The notes beneath the pieces were generated by a model that had not been told where the DNA came from, did no database searches, and saw only the letters and a program-made list of their open reading frames with translations. A program made the translations under genes and the position numbers. This document shows, one piece after another, positions 47,626 through 55,800 of a DNA stretch of 64,000 nt (the stretch's first letter is position 1; each line of letters starts with the position of its first letter). This DNA comes from Actinomycetospora lemnae (GTDB taxonomy: Bacteria > Actinomycetota > Actinomycetes > Mycobacteriales > Pseudonocardiaceae), in the NCBI RefSeq assembly GCF_028737315.1, contig NZ_JAQZAO010000001.1, positions 558,001 to 622,000 on the forward strand. The letters run 5' to 3'.

Positions 47626-49377
47626 TCAGGCCGTGCGGGCGAGCTCCGCGACGACGTCGTCGACGGGCACCTCGCGGCGCTCGCCGCTCGCACGGTCGGT
47701 GACCTCGACGACGCCGTTCGCCAGCCCCCGCCCCACGGTGAGGGTCGTCGGCATCCCGAGCAGCTCGGCGTCGGCGAACTTCACCCCGGGCGAGGCCTTG
47801 CGGTCGTCGAGCAGGACCTCGAGGCCGGCGTCGGCCAGCCCGGTCGCGATCCGGTCGGCCGCCTCGGCCTGGGCCGGGTCCTTGCCCGCGATGACGACGT
47901 GCACGGCGTACGGCGCGACCTCGGCCGGCCACACCAGGCCCTTGGCGTCCGCGTGCTGCTCGGTGATCGCCGCGACCGCGCGCGTGACCCCGACGCCGTA
48001 GGAGCCCATCGTCACCGTCACGGGCTTGCCGTCGGCGCCGAGCGCCGTGAGCCCGAGCGCCTCGGCGTACTTGCGGCCGAGCTGGAAGATGTGGCCCATC
48101 TCGATGCCGCGCGCCGCGACCAGGGAGCCGCCGCCGTCGGGCGAGGGGTCACCCGCGCGGACCTCGGCGGCCTCGATCGTCCCGTCGGGGGTGAAGTCGC
48201 GGCCGGCGACGAGGTCGACGACGTGCCGGCCGTGCTCGTCGGCCCCCGTGACCCAGGCCGTGCCGGTGACGATCCGCGGGTCGACGAGGTAGCGGACGCC
48301 GTTCTTGGCGAGCCCGACCGGGCCGATGTAGCCCTTGGTGAGGAACGGGTGCGCGGCGAAGTCGGCGTCCTCGAGCAGGGCCACCTCGGCGGGCGCCACC
48401 GCGGCCTCGAGGCGCTTCATGTCGACCTCGCGGTCGCCGGGCACGCCCACCCCGAGCAGCGTCCACTCCGCCGCCCCGGGGAGCCGCGTCTTGACCATGA
48501 CGTTCTTCAGGGTGTCGGCGGCGGTGAACTCGCGGCCCAGCCCCAGCCCGTTGACGTGCGCCACGAGCGTCTCGATGGTCGGCGTGTCCGGGGTGTCGTA
48601 CACGACCGCCTCGGGCTTGTCCGCGATCGACTGCTCCGGCGGCGCGGGCGTCGTCACGGCCTCGACGTTGGCGGCGAAGCCGGTCGCGGGGCAGCGCACG
48701 TAGGTGTCCTCGCCCGCCTCGCAGGGGGCCAGGAACTCCTCCGACGCCGAGCCGCCCATCGCGCCCGACATCGCCGAGACGATCTGCACCTCGAGCCCGA
48801 GGCGAGCGAAGATCCGCTGGTAGGCCTCGCGGTGCCGGGCGTACGACTCGGCGAGGCCCTCGTCGGACAGGTCGAACGAGTACGAGTCCTTCATCGTGAA
48901 CTCGCGGCCGCGCAGGATGCCCGCGCGCGGGCGCTCCTCGTCGCGGTACTTCGTCTGGACCTGGTAGAGCGTGATCGGGAAGTCGCGGTAGGAGCTGGTC
49001 TCCCCCTTGACCATGAGGGTGAACAGCTCCTCGTGCGTGGGCCCGAGCAGGTAGTCCGCCTTCTTGCGGTCCTTGAGCCGGAAGAGGGTGTCGCCGTACT
49101 CCGTCCAGCGGCCCGTGGCCTCGTAGGGCTCGCGGGGCAGCAGCGCCGGGAAGTGCACCTCCTGGCCGCCGATCGCGTCCATCTCCTCGCGGATGACGGC
49201 CTCGACGCGGCGCAGCACCTTCATGCCCAGCGGCAGCCACGAGTAGATGCCCGGCGCGACCCGGCGGACGTAGCCCGCGCGGACCAGGAGCTTGTGGCTG
49301 ATCACCTCGGCGTCGGCCGGGTCCTCGCGCAGCGTGCGCAGGAACAGACCGGACATCCGCGTGACCCCTCGTGCCAT
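47626..49377 (-). CDS. proS: Prolyl-tRNA synthetase
   Basis: 583 residues, bacterial-type class II ProRS with an inserted editing domain. Motif 1: [25 protein letters not shown]; motif 2: [31 protein letters not shown]; editing insertion from about 230 to 400 ([28 protein letters not shown]); motif 3: [19 protein letters not shown]-terminal anticodon domain with [23 protein letters not shown] 49377 is preceded at six bases by TACGCT, so the transcript is probably leaderless. Confidence 0.96.
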   Translation of the reverse strand: MARGVTRMSGLFLRTLREDPADAEVISHKLLVRAGYVRRVAPGIYSWLPLGMKVLRRVEAVIREEMDAIGGQEVHFPALLPREPYEATGRWTEYGDTLFRLKDRKKADYLLGPTHEELFTLMVKGETSSYRDFPITLYQVQTKYRDEERPRAGILRGREFTMKDSYSFDLSDEGLAESYARHREAYQRIFARLGLEVQIVSAMSGAMGGSASEEFLAPCEAGEDTYVRCPATGFAANVEAVTTPAPPEQSIADKPEAVVYDTPDTPTIETLVAHVNGLGLGREFTAADTLKNVMVKTRLPGAAEWTLLGVGVPGDREVDMKRLEAAVAPAEVALLEDADFAAHPFLTKGYIGPVGLAKNGVRYLVDPRIVTGTAWVTGADEHGRHVVDLVAGRDFTPDGTIEAAEVRAGDPSPDGGGSLVAARGIEMGHIFQLGRKYAEALGLTALGADGKPVTVTMGSYGVGVTRAVAAITEQHADAKGLVWPAEVAPYAVHVVIAGKDPAQAEAADRIATGLADAGLEVLLDDRKASPGVKFADAELLGMPTTLTVGRGLANGVVEVTDRASGERREVPVDDVVAELARTA

Positions 49378-49383
49378 GTTCCG

Positions 49384-49389
49384 AGCGTA
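49384..49389 (-). promoter_or_regulatory. Leaderless -10 box (TACGCT) of proS
   Basis: TACGCT on the minus strand, six bases from the proS ATG; no ribosome site is present. Confidence 0.5.
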
Positions 49390-49508
49390 ACGACGCCCCG
49401 GAAGGGGGTTGCGCGCAGTCCTGCACCGTCCCGCGCCGTCGCCCGACTGATCCGGCGAGGTGGACGGGCTCCACGACCTCGCGCGGCGCTCGACGACCTG
49501 GGGCTGAG

Positions 49509-50360
49509 CTACGTCCCGCCGACCAGGGCCGTGACCATGTCGATCGCCATACCCACCAGCCACGGGATGATCCACACCGCGGCGACGGCCAGCGCGGCGA
49601 CCAGGAAGATCAGGAGCACGCGGCGGCGACGGCGCTTCCGGTCGGCGCGCGCGGCCGCCCGGGCCGCGGCCTCCCGGCTCGCCGCGTCCCGGGGCAGGTT
49701 CGGCGTCACCGGCTCCCCGGGCAGCGTCGACACCCGCTCCTCGCGCGCCGCCTGCTCCCGGGCCTCCCGTTCCGCCTGCTCGCGGGCCCGGCGCTCGACC
49801 TGTTCCCGCAGCCGACGCTCGGCGTACGCGCGGGCCCGGCGCTCGGCCTCCTCCCGCGCCCGGCGCTGCGCTTCCTCGCGGGCGCGGCGCTGCGCTTCCT
49901 CGCGGGCGCGGCGCTCGGCCTGCTCCCGGGCCTCGCGTTCGGCCTGCTCGCGCGCTTCGCGTTCGGCCTGCGCGCGGGCTTCGCGTTTGGCCTGCTCGCG
50001 GGCCTCGCGTTCGGCCTGTTCCCGGGCTTCGCGTTCGGCCTGCTCGCGGGCCTCGCGTTCGGCCTGCGCGCGGGCTTCGCGTTCGGCCTGCGCGCGGGCT
50101 TCGCGTTCGGCCTGCTCGCGGGCTTCGCGTTCGGCCTGTTCCCGGGCTTCGCGTTCGGCCTGCGCGCGGGCCTCGCGCTCGGCCTGCTCCCGGGCCTCGC
50201 GCTCGGCCTGCTCGCGCTCGGCCTGCTCGCGGGCGAGGGCGGCGGCGTGGTCGGGTGACTCGCGCGGCTCGGGCGCGAGGGTCACCTCGTCGGGACCGCC
50301 CCACACGTCGGCGTCGATCTCGGCCTCGGTCCGCCGCCACCACCGGGTGCCCACCGCCAC
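49509..50360 (-). CDS. Membrane-anchored octad-repeat single-helix protein
   Basis: 283 residues from GTG 50360 (GGAGG seven bases upstream). Residues 1-40 are acidic with WW near the start. Residues 45-209 are about nineteen tandem 8-residue units of type EQAEREAR, with alternating Glu and Arg three to four positions apart. This should form one long charged alpha helix (SAH or coiled coil) of roughly 25 nm. Then a Pro-rich link, an Ala/Arg helix, RKRRRRR (242-247), and one or two C-terminal membrane segments (248-283). Function unknown; the architecture suggests a cytoplasmic ruler or tether. It runs ahead of proS, 131 bases away. Confidence 0.75.
   Translation of the reverse strand: MAVGTRWWRRTEAEIDADVWGGPDEVTLAPEPRESPDHAAALAREQAEREQAEREAREQAEREARAQAEREAREQAEREAREQAEREARAQAEREARAQAEREAREQAEREAREQAEREAREQAKREARAQAEREAREQAEREAREQAERRAREEAQRRAREEAQRRAREEAERRARAYAERRLREQVERRAREQAEREAREQAAREERVSTLPGEPVTPNLPRDAASREAAARAAARADRKRRRRRVLLIFLVAALAVAAVWIIPWLVGMAIDMVTALVGGT
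49734..50228 (-). repeat. About 20 x 24-bp coding repeats
   Basis: 24-base units encode the octads of the repeat protein. Units in 49918-50230 are nearly identical in DNA; those toward 49734 have drifted ([24 protein letters not shown]). This gradient indicates expansion on the N-terminal side. Confidence 0.92.
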
Positions 50361-50583
50361 GACCCCACCTCCCCTCCGTCGCCGGGGCACGAGGCCGCAC
50401 ACGGCGCGCCCGATCACGGTAGGCGGACGCTCGGCCGGATGCGGCGAGCCGCGCCAGGACACGCGGAGATCTGTCCTCCCCGTCACCCGGCGGCGACCGG
50501 CACCGATGGCCGACTCTCGGACCAGATCCGGGCCCCGAGACGCTTCGGGAACCGACGCATCCCCGTGAGGAGACCCGCCCGGC

Positions 50584-51663
50584 TCAGGCCAGCCCCAGCA
50601 CCGCCAGCGTCGTCCGGGCCGCGCCGCCGCCCTCGGTCTCGGCGAGGTCGAGGGCGCCGGGGACGTCGAGGTCGTCGAGCAGCCGCTCGAGCACCGCACC
50701 CGGCGCGGTGTCGCTCCCGTCGTGCCGGGCCGCGGCACCGTAGAGCCGCTCCAGCCGGGCCGCGGCGGCGTCCAGCGCGCCGGGGGTGACGTCCCAGGGC
50801 TGCGCCCAGGGCCGGTCGAGCAGCAGCAGGCGTACGGCCGCCGCGGGGTGGGTCTCCAGGAGCTCGCCGACCAGCAGCAGGTTCCCCGCCGACTTGGCCA
50901 TCTTCTCGCCGTCGACCCGCACCGTCCCCACGTGCAGGCGCGCCCGGGCGAAGGGCGCGACACCGGTGAGGGCCTCGGCCATGGCGGCCTGAGTGGTGTG
51001 GTGGGGGTGGCGCAGGTCGGCGCCGCCGACGTGCAGGTCGACGGCGGGGCCGAGGACGGTCAGGGCCATCGCGGCGCACTCCGCGTGCCATCCCGGCCGC
51101 CCGTCGCCCCACGGGCTCGGCCAGGCGGCCTCGCCGGGCTGGGCCGGGCGCCAGACCAGTGCGTCGTCCGGGTCGTCGGCGTCGGGCCAGGGCGCCTCGC
51201 TCGAGGTGTCGTCGCCGGTGTGCTCCACCGACGGCAGCCCGGACGCCCGGAACAGCACCGCCCCGTCCCGCTCGTACGCCGCGCCGCGCTCCAGCAGCGC
51301 GGCCGCGAGCGCGACGACGCCGTCGACGTGGTTGTGCGCGCGGGGCTCGTGCGTCGGTGGACGGACGCCCAGGGCGGCCATGTCGTGGTCGAAGCGGAAC
51401 TGCCCGACCGCCGCGAAGCTGTCGAACCGCGCCCCGGCCCGCTCGGCGGCGGCGTCGAGGACGTCGTCGACGTCGGTGACGTTGCGGCAGCTCACGACCT
51501 CGATGCCGGTGCGGCGCAGCACGCGCGCGGCGACGTCGGCCCAGACGAAGGTCGCGGCGTGGCCGAGGTGGGTCGTGTCGTACGGCGTGATGCCGCAGAT
51601 GTACGCGCGGGCGCGCCCGACCAGCGGCAGCGGTGCGCCGGCGAGGCGGAGCGAGGGGGTCAA
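50584..51663 (-). CDS. MshC/cysteinyl-tRNA synthetase-like ligase
   Basis: 359 residues from TTG 51663, which overlaps the LapA stop (TTGA) and has GGAGG five bases upstream. Catalytic-domain motifs: YICGITPYDTTHLGHA (HIGH region with zinc Cys), RNVTDVDD, WPSPWGDGRPGWHAECAAM (zinc Cys), GGADLRHPHHTTQ (zinc His) and KMAKS (KMSKS variant). The Glu four residues after the zinc His in CysRS is Gln here, and the DALR/anticodon domain is missing, both as in MshC, which joins Cys to GlcN-inositol in mycothiol synthesis. It is about 50 residues shorter than MshC, so true MshC or a paralogue cannot be decided. Confidence 0.72.
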   Translation of the reverse strand: MTPSLRLAGAPLPLVGRARAYICGITPYDTTHLGHAATFVWADVAARVLRRTGIEVVSCRNVTDVDDVLDAAAERAGARFDSFAAVGQFRFDHDMAALGVRPPTHEPRAHNHVDGVVALAAALLERGAAYERDGAVLFRASGLPSVEHTGDDTSSEAPWPDADDPDDALVWRPAQPGEAAWPSPWGDGRPGWHAECAAMALTVLGPAVDLHVGGADLRHPHHTTQAAMAEALTGVAPFARARLHVGTVRVDGEKMAKSAGNLLLVGELLETHPAAAVRLLLLDRPWAQPWDVTPGALDAAAARLERLYGAAARHDGSDTAPGAVLERLLDDLDVPGALDLAETEGGGAARTTLAVLGLA

Positions 51664-52139
51664 CGGGTCCTCCCGGTGCGCTTGGCCGCGCGGCGCCACT
51701 GGACCATCCGCCCGAGGCCCGGGATGGCGAGCAGCAGCACCCCGGCAATCGCGGCGAACAGCAGCCAGATGCCGAGCGGCAGGGTGGCCTCCAGCCCGAG
51801 GAACACGACGCGGGCCGGTTCGAGGTTCTGGAGGATGAAGACCAGCAGGAACACGAGCACGACGGCGCCGAGGATCAGCCCGATCCAGGCGCCCCCGATG
51901 CGGGTGCGCCCCGGCGAGACCCGGGCGCGCGGGCGGGCGGCGGCCGCGCCGTCGGGGATCGTCGGGTACTCCGCCGGCGGCTCCGACCGCGGCCGCGACG
52001 GGGGCCCGGACGAGGGTCCCGTCGCCGGTCCGCGGTCGCCGGCGAGCTCCGCCCGCGAGACCGCGCCCGTGCCCGGCGTGGTCGGCCCGTCGGCGGGCGA
52101 CGGCGCGCCGTACCGGGGCTCTTCGCTCATACCCGTCAT
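51660..52139 (-). CDS. LapA-domain (DUF1049) membrane protein
   Basis: 159 residues. A Pro/Gly/Ala-rich cytoplasmic N-terminus (1-85), then two membrane segments (WIGLILGAVVLVFLLVFILQN and LPLGIWLLFAAIAGVLLLAIPG), which is the LapA/YrvD hairpin fold, with the conserved LQN between helix and loop, and a basic tail WRRAAKRTGRTR. Usually linked to envelope assembly. It is upstream of and translationally coupled to the MshC-like gene. ATG 52130 is an alternative start. Confidence 0.8.
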   Translation of the reverse strand: MTGMSEEPRYGAPSPADGPTTPGTGAVSRAELAGDRGPATGPSSGPPSRPRSEPPAEYPTIPDGAAAARPRARVSPGRTRIGGAWIGLILGAVVLVFLLVFILQNLEPARVVFLGLEATLPLGIWLLFAAIAGVLLLAIPGLGRMVQWRRAAKRTGRTR

Positions 52140-52213
52140 CTTCGCGCGTCCGCGGCCTCGGTGTGGATCACGGGGGCCGACGCCACGCCGACGGCACCGG
52201 GCCGGCGCCGCCG

Positions 52214-53230
52214 TCAGACCGCCACGGCCTCGAGGAGGTGACGGGTGGGGCTCACCGGGGTCGTCCCGAGCAGCCCCAGCCCCGCCCGGGCGAAGAGGTC
52301 CTGCCACTCGGGCCCGGTGCGCTCCCGGCCGCCGGCGGACACCAGCATCACGAGGTCGAGGAACTTCGTCAGCGGGTCCTCGCCGGGCGGCCCGACCACC
52401 GCGTCGACGACGAGGACCCGCCCGTGCGGCCCGAGCGCGGCGCGCACGGTGCGCAGGATGCGGACCGCGTCGTCGTCGGGCCAGTCGTGGAGGATCCGCA
52501 CGAGCAGGTAGGCGTCGGCGCCCCGGGGCACGCGGTGGAAGAAGTCGGCGGTCGCGATCGTCACCCGGTCCGAGACCCCGGCCTCGCGCAGCACCGCCGG
52601 GGCGCCGGCCACGACGTGCTCCTGGTCGGCGAGCACGCCCCGCACGGCGGGGTGCGCGGCGAGCACCGCGGCGAGGACCGCGCCCGTGCCGCCGCCGACG
52701 TCGGCGACGCACCCGTAGCGGCCGAAGTCGTGGGCCGCGACCAGGCGGGCGGAGTCGGCGCGGGAGAACGTCCGCATCGTCGCGTCGAAGATCTCGCCGT
52801 GCTCGGGGTGCCGACGCCGGTACTCCCAGACGTCGACGCCGAGGGCGTGGTGCGCCGCGGTCTCGCCGGTCCGCACGCTGTGCAGGAGGTCGCCCCAGGC
52901 CCGCCACTCGTAGTCGGCCCCGAACATCCGGGCGGCGGGGTCGACCGAGAGCGGGTGGTCGCGGCGGAGGTACTCGCCCATCGGCGTCAGGGTGAAGTGG
53001 CCGTCGTCGTCCTCGGCGAACACCCCGATCGCGGCGAGCGCGCGCAGCAGGCGGTAGAGCGTCGGGGCGTGGCTCCCGGTCGCCGCCGCCAGCCCGGCGA
53101 CGTCCCGGGGCCCGTCGCGCAGGAGGTCGGCGACGCCGAGCTCGGCGGCGACGGTGACGGCGCGCGAGCGCTCGTAGCCCCGCACGATGGCGAGCAGCGC
53201 GTGGTACTCCGGCGTGAGCTGGTCGGTCAT
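52214..53230 (-). CDS. SAM-dependent O-methyltransferase (plant/DnrK-like type)
   Basis: 338 residues. N-terminal winged-helix dimerisation domain (RAVTVAAELGVADLL, LAAATGSHAPTLYRLLRALAAIGVFAEDDDGHFTLTPMGEYLR). SAM-binding motif VADVGGGTGAVLAAVLAAHP, then GVLADQEHVV, FFHRVPRGADAYLLVRILHDWPDDDAVRIL with the catalytic His-Asp region, and LVVDAVVGPP. Typical of enzymes methylating hydroxyls of aromatic secondary metabolites, but no biosynthetic cluster surrounds it. ATG with GGGGG upstream. Confidence 0.87.
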   Translation of the reverse strand: MTDQLTPEYHALLAIVRGYERSRAVTVAAELGVADLLRDGPRDVAGLAAATGSHAPTLYRLLRALAAIGVFAEDDDGHFTLTPMGEYLRRDHPLSVDPAARMFGADYEWRAWGDLLHSVRTGETAAHHALGVDVWEYRRRHPEHGEIFDATMRTFSRADSARLVAAHDFGRYGCVADVGGGTGAVLAAVLAAHPAVRGVLADQEHVVAGAPAVLREAGVSDRVTIATADFFHRVPRGADAYLLVRILHDWPDDDAVRILRTVRAALGPHGRVLVVDAVVGPPGEDPLTKFLDLVMLVSAGGRERTGPEWQDLFARAGLGLLGTTPVSPTRHLLEAVAV

Positions 53231-53309
53231 GGCGTCCCCCTCGTCGGACCGACCAGCATCCACCCGCGCCCCGCGGGGCGGCACCCCTCGCCGGACGATC
53301 CCCGTGCCC

Positions 53310-53660
53310 TCAGCGCGCCACGGCCACGGTGACCCCGCGTCCCCGGTGCTTCTCCACCACGAGCACGCCCGCGCCGACCTCCCGGGCGGCGAGGACCGCG
53401 GCGGCCTCGGCGACGCTGCCCGTGCCCGTCAGGCGGCGGACGACGGGCGAGGGGTGCGGGACGTCGACGGCGTCGAGCTCGCGCGCGGGGTAGGTCCGCA
53501 GCGTCCGGCCGGCGGCGAGGGCGACGACGGCGGGCTCGGCGGCACGGGTGTCGATGGTGGCGACGACCGCGAACCCGTCGAGGTCCAGCGCGTCGACGGC
53601 GTCCTGCAGGTGCGCGAGCGGGGTGCCCGGCTCGATCCCGACGCCGAGGACGGTCGTCAC
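53310..53660 (-). CDS. CbiG C-terminal/CobE-like cobalamin biosynthesis protein
   Basis: 116 residues, GTG start overlapping the cobB stop by four bases. VLGVGIEPGTPLAHLQDAVDAL, VATIDTRAAEPAVVALAAG, TYPARELDAVDVPHPS and GTGSVAEAAAVLAA match the stand-alone CbiG C-terminal domain (CobE), which assists ring contraction in corrin synthesis. Last gene of cobO-cobB-this gene. Confidence 0.8.
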   Translation of the reverse strand: MTTVLGVGIEPGTPLAHLQDAVDALDLDGFAVVATIDTRAAEPAVVALAAGRTLRTYPARELDAVDVPHPSPVVRRLTGTGSVAEAAAVLAAREVGAGVLVVEKHRGRGVTVAVAR

Positions 53661-55129
53661 CGGCGGGCCCCGGCGACGTGGCGCAGCCACCGCGCCACGC
53701 CGGCCGGGCGCCCCGCCGGGTGGGTGTGCAGGTAGGAGGCGTGCACCCCGCCGGCGACGAACCCCTCGGGCTCGTCGCCGTCCCAGCGCCAGGCCGGGGC
53801 GGTCCCGGCGCGCGGGGTGGTGACGGTGCGGTGGAACTCGTGGCCGGTCACGGTCTCGCCGGCCGCGGCGAGCGGGGAGTCGGCGACGGCGGTCGCCGTC
53901 CGGTAGCCCAGCGCGAGGCGTGGGCCCATGGCGGCGTCGGCGTCGAGCACCCCGCACATCGGGGCGCCGTCCAGCGACCGCGCGAGGTAGAGCAGCCCGC
54001 CGCACTCGGCGTGCACGGGCGCGCCCGACGCCGCGAAGGCGTGCACGGCCTCGCGCAGCGGGGCGTTGGCGCTCAGGGCCGCGGCGTGCTCCTCGGGGAA
54101 GCCGCCGGGCAGCACGAGCCCCACCGTGCCCGCGGGCAGCGCCTCGTCGTGGGCGGGGTCGACGGTGACGACTCGCGCCCCGCCCGCGGCGAGCAGCTCG
54201 GCGTGCTCGGGGTAGCCGAAGGTGAACGCCGCTCCGCCGGCGACGGCGACGACGGGCGCGCCGGGCACGGGCTCGCCGACCGCGGTGTCCGGGTCCCAGG
54301 ACGTGGCGGGCGTCGGGGGCGCCGAGCGGGCGAGGGCGGTGACGGCGTCGAGGTCGACGTGCTCGGCGACGAGCCCCGCCATCGCGTCGACGGCCGCGCG
54401 CGCGGCCCGGCCGTGCTCCGCCGCGGTCACCAGGCCCAGGTGGCGCGAGGGGACGGCGAGCTCCGCGTGGCGCGGGAGCACGCCGAGCACCGGCAGGCCG
54501 ACCTCGGCGCAGGCGGAGCGCAGGACCTCTTCGTGGCGGTGCGACCCGACGCGGTTGAGGATCACCCCGCCCAGGAACAGCCCCGGGTCGAAGCCCCGGA
54601 ACCCGGCGAGCAGCGCGGCCACCGAGCGCGACTGCCCGCGGGCGTCGACCACCAGCACCACCGGGGCCTCGAGCAGCCGCGCGACGTGGGCGGTGGAGCC
54701 GTCGGCCAGGGCCGCGAAGCCTGCGGAGCCGGCCCCGTCGGCCAGGGCCGCGAAGCCTGCGGAGCCGGCCCCGTCGGCCAGGGCCGCGGAGCCTGCGGAG
54801 CCGGCCCCGCCGGGATCCGGGTCGCGGCCGATCCGCCCGTCGAACAGCCCCATGACGCCCTCGACCACGGCCAGCTCCGCGTCCCGCGCGCCGTGCACGA
54901 CGAGGCCGGGCAGGGTCGCGGGGTCGACGAGGACGGGGTCGAGGTTGCGGCCCGGCCGCCCGGCCGCCAGCGCGTGGTAGCCGGGGTCGACGTAGTCGGG
55001 GCCGACCTTGAAGGGGGCGACGGCGGTGCCCCGCCCGGCCAGGGCGCCGAGCAGGCCGGTGGCGACGGTGGTCTTGCCGCTGCCCGACGACGGGGCCGCG
55101 ACGACGACCCGCGGCGGCAGAGCTACCAC
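53657..55129 (-). CDS. cobB: Cobyrinate a,c-diamide synthase
   Basis: 490 residues from GTG 55129, overlapping the end of cobO by seven bases. ATP- and glutamine-dependent amidation of the a and c side chains of (hydrogeno)cobyrinate. P-loop AAPSSGSGKTT (about 10-20), KVGPDYVDPGYH, EGVMGLFDG; the class I glutaminase domain follows with LVLPGGFPEEH, HAECGGLLYLA (Cys nucleophile) and a C-terminal HASYLHTH. Between GLFDG and STAHVARLLEAP a tandem repeat of 12-residue units is inserted. Confidence 0.93.
   Translation of the reverse strand: MVALPPRVVVAAPSSGSGKTTVATGLLGALAGRGTAVAPFKVGPDYVDPGYHALAAGRPGRNLDPVLVDPATLPGLVVHGARDAELAVVEGVMGLFDGRIGRDPDPGGAGSAGSAALADGAGSAGFAALADGAGSAGFAALADGSTAHVARLLEAPVVLVVDARGQSRSVAALLAGFRGFDPGLFLGGVILNRVGSHRHEEVLRSACAEVGLPVLGVLPRHAELAVPSRHLGLVTAAEHGRAARAAVDAMAGLVAEHVDLDAVTALARSAPPTPATSWDPDTAVGEPVPGAPVVAVAGGAAFTFGYPEHAELLAAGGARVVTVDPAHDEALPAGTVGLVLPGGFPEEHAAALSANAPLREAVHAFAASGAPVHAECGGLLYLARSLDGAPMCGVLDADAAMGPRLALGYRTATAVADSPLAAAGETVTGHEFHRTVTTPRAGTAPAWRWDGDEPEGFVAGGVHASYLHTHPAGRPAGVARWLRHVAGARR
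54701..54808 (-). repeat. 3 x 36-bp in-frame minisatellite in cobB
   Basis: Units 54701-54736, 54737-54772 and 54773-54808; the first two are identical and the third has one change seen. They encode about GAGSAGFAALAD three times, lengthening the loop after the FDG motif. Confidence 0.95.
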
Positions 55130-55737
55130 TCGATCCCCTTCTGGCCCTTCTGCCCCGCGTCCATCGGGTGCTTGATCTTCGTCATCTCGGTGACGAGGTC
55201 CGCGGCGTCGATCAGAGCCTCCGGGGCGTCGCGCCCGGTGACGACGACGTGCTGGTGGCCGGGCCGCGCACGGAGGACCTCGACCACCTCCTCCGTGTCG
55301 ATCCAGCCCCACTTCAGCGGGTAGGTGAACTCGTCGAGCACGTAGAAGTCGTGCGCGCCGGCCTCGAGCCGGCGCCGGATCTCCGCCCAGCCCTCGCGCG
55401 CGGCCGCGGCGTGGTCCTCCTCGGACCCCTGCTTGCGCGACCACGACCAGCCCTCGCCCATCTTGTGCCACTCGACGGGCCCGCCCTGGCCGGTGTCGCG
55501 GTGGAGGTCGCCGAGCGCGCGCAGGGCGGTCTCCTCCCCCACGCGCCACTTCGCGCTCTTGACGAACTGGAACACCGCGATCGACGACCCCGCGGTCCAC
55601 TGCCGCAGCGCGAGCCCGAAGGCCGCGGTCGACTTGCCCTTGTTCACCCCGGTGTGGACGACGAGCAGCGGGCGACGGCGCCGCTGGCGCGTCGTCAGCC
55701 CGTCCTGCGGGATCGTCGTCGGGACCCCCTGCGGCAC
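55123..55737 (-). CDS. cobO: Cob(I)yrinic acid a,c-diamide adenosyltransferase
   Basis: 204 residues from GTG 55737 (GGAGG six bases upstream). CobO/BtuR/CobA type: P-loop VVHTGVNKGKSTAAFGLALR, QFVKSAKWRVGEE, HKMGEGWSWSRKQG, LDEFTYPLKWGWIDTEEVV and VVTGRDAPEALIDAADLVTEM are all textbook. It attaches the 5'-deoxyadenosyl group to cobalt. Overlaps cobB; 58 bases after the chelatase gene, with a strong hairpin in between. Confidence 0.95.
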   Translation of the reverse strand: MPQGVPTTIPQDGLTTRQRRRRPLLVVHTGVNKGKSTAAFGLALRQWTAGSSIAVFQFVKSAKWRVGEETALRALGDLHRDTGQGGPVEWHKMGEGWSWSRKQGSEEDHAAAAREGWAEIRRRLEAGAHDFYVLDEFTYPLKWGWIDTEEVVEVLRARPGHQHVVVTGRDAPEALIDAADLVTEMTKIKHPMDAGQKGQKGIEW

Positions 55738-55758
55738 GTCTGCCCTCCTCCGTCGGTA

Positions 55759-55800
55759 CGTGAGCGGACTTTCCAGCTACAGCTCGAAAGTCCGCTCACG
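55759..55800 (-). terminator. 15-bp hairpin between chelatase and cobO
   Basis: CGTGAGCGGACTTTC (55759-55773) and GAAAGTCCGCTCACG (55786-55800) pair perfectly with a 12-base loop. It contains the chelatase stop codon (55796-55798) and ends 22 bases before the cobO start, so it may end, attenuate or process the chelatase message. Confidence 0.65.

Noticed and set aside
49734..50228. CRISPR-like array of 24-base repeats
   Set aside because: The repeats are contiguous without spacers and lie in frame in a gene encoding EQAEREAR octads; no cas genes nearby.
50584..51663. Annotating this gene as cysteinyl-tRNA synthetase
   Set aside because: Too short, lacks the DALR/anticodon region, and has Gln instead of the fourth zinc-ligand Glu.
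52214..53230. Secondary-metabolite gene cluster around the O-methyltransferase
   Set aside because: Neighbours are LapA, cobalamin and housekeeping genes; no polyketide synthase, peptide synthetase or tailoring set.
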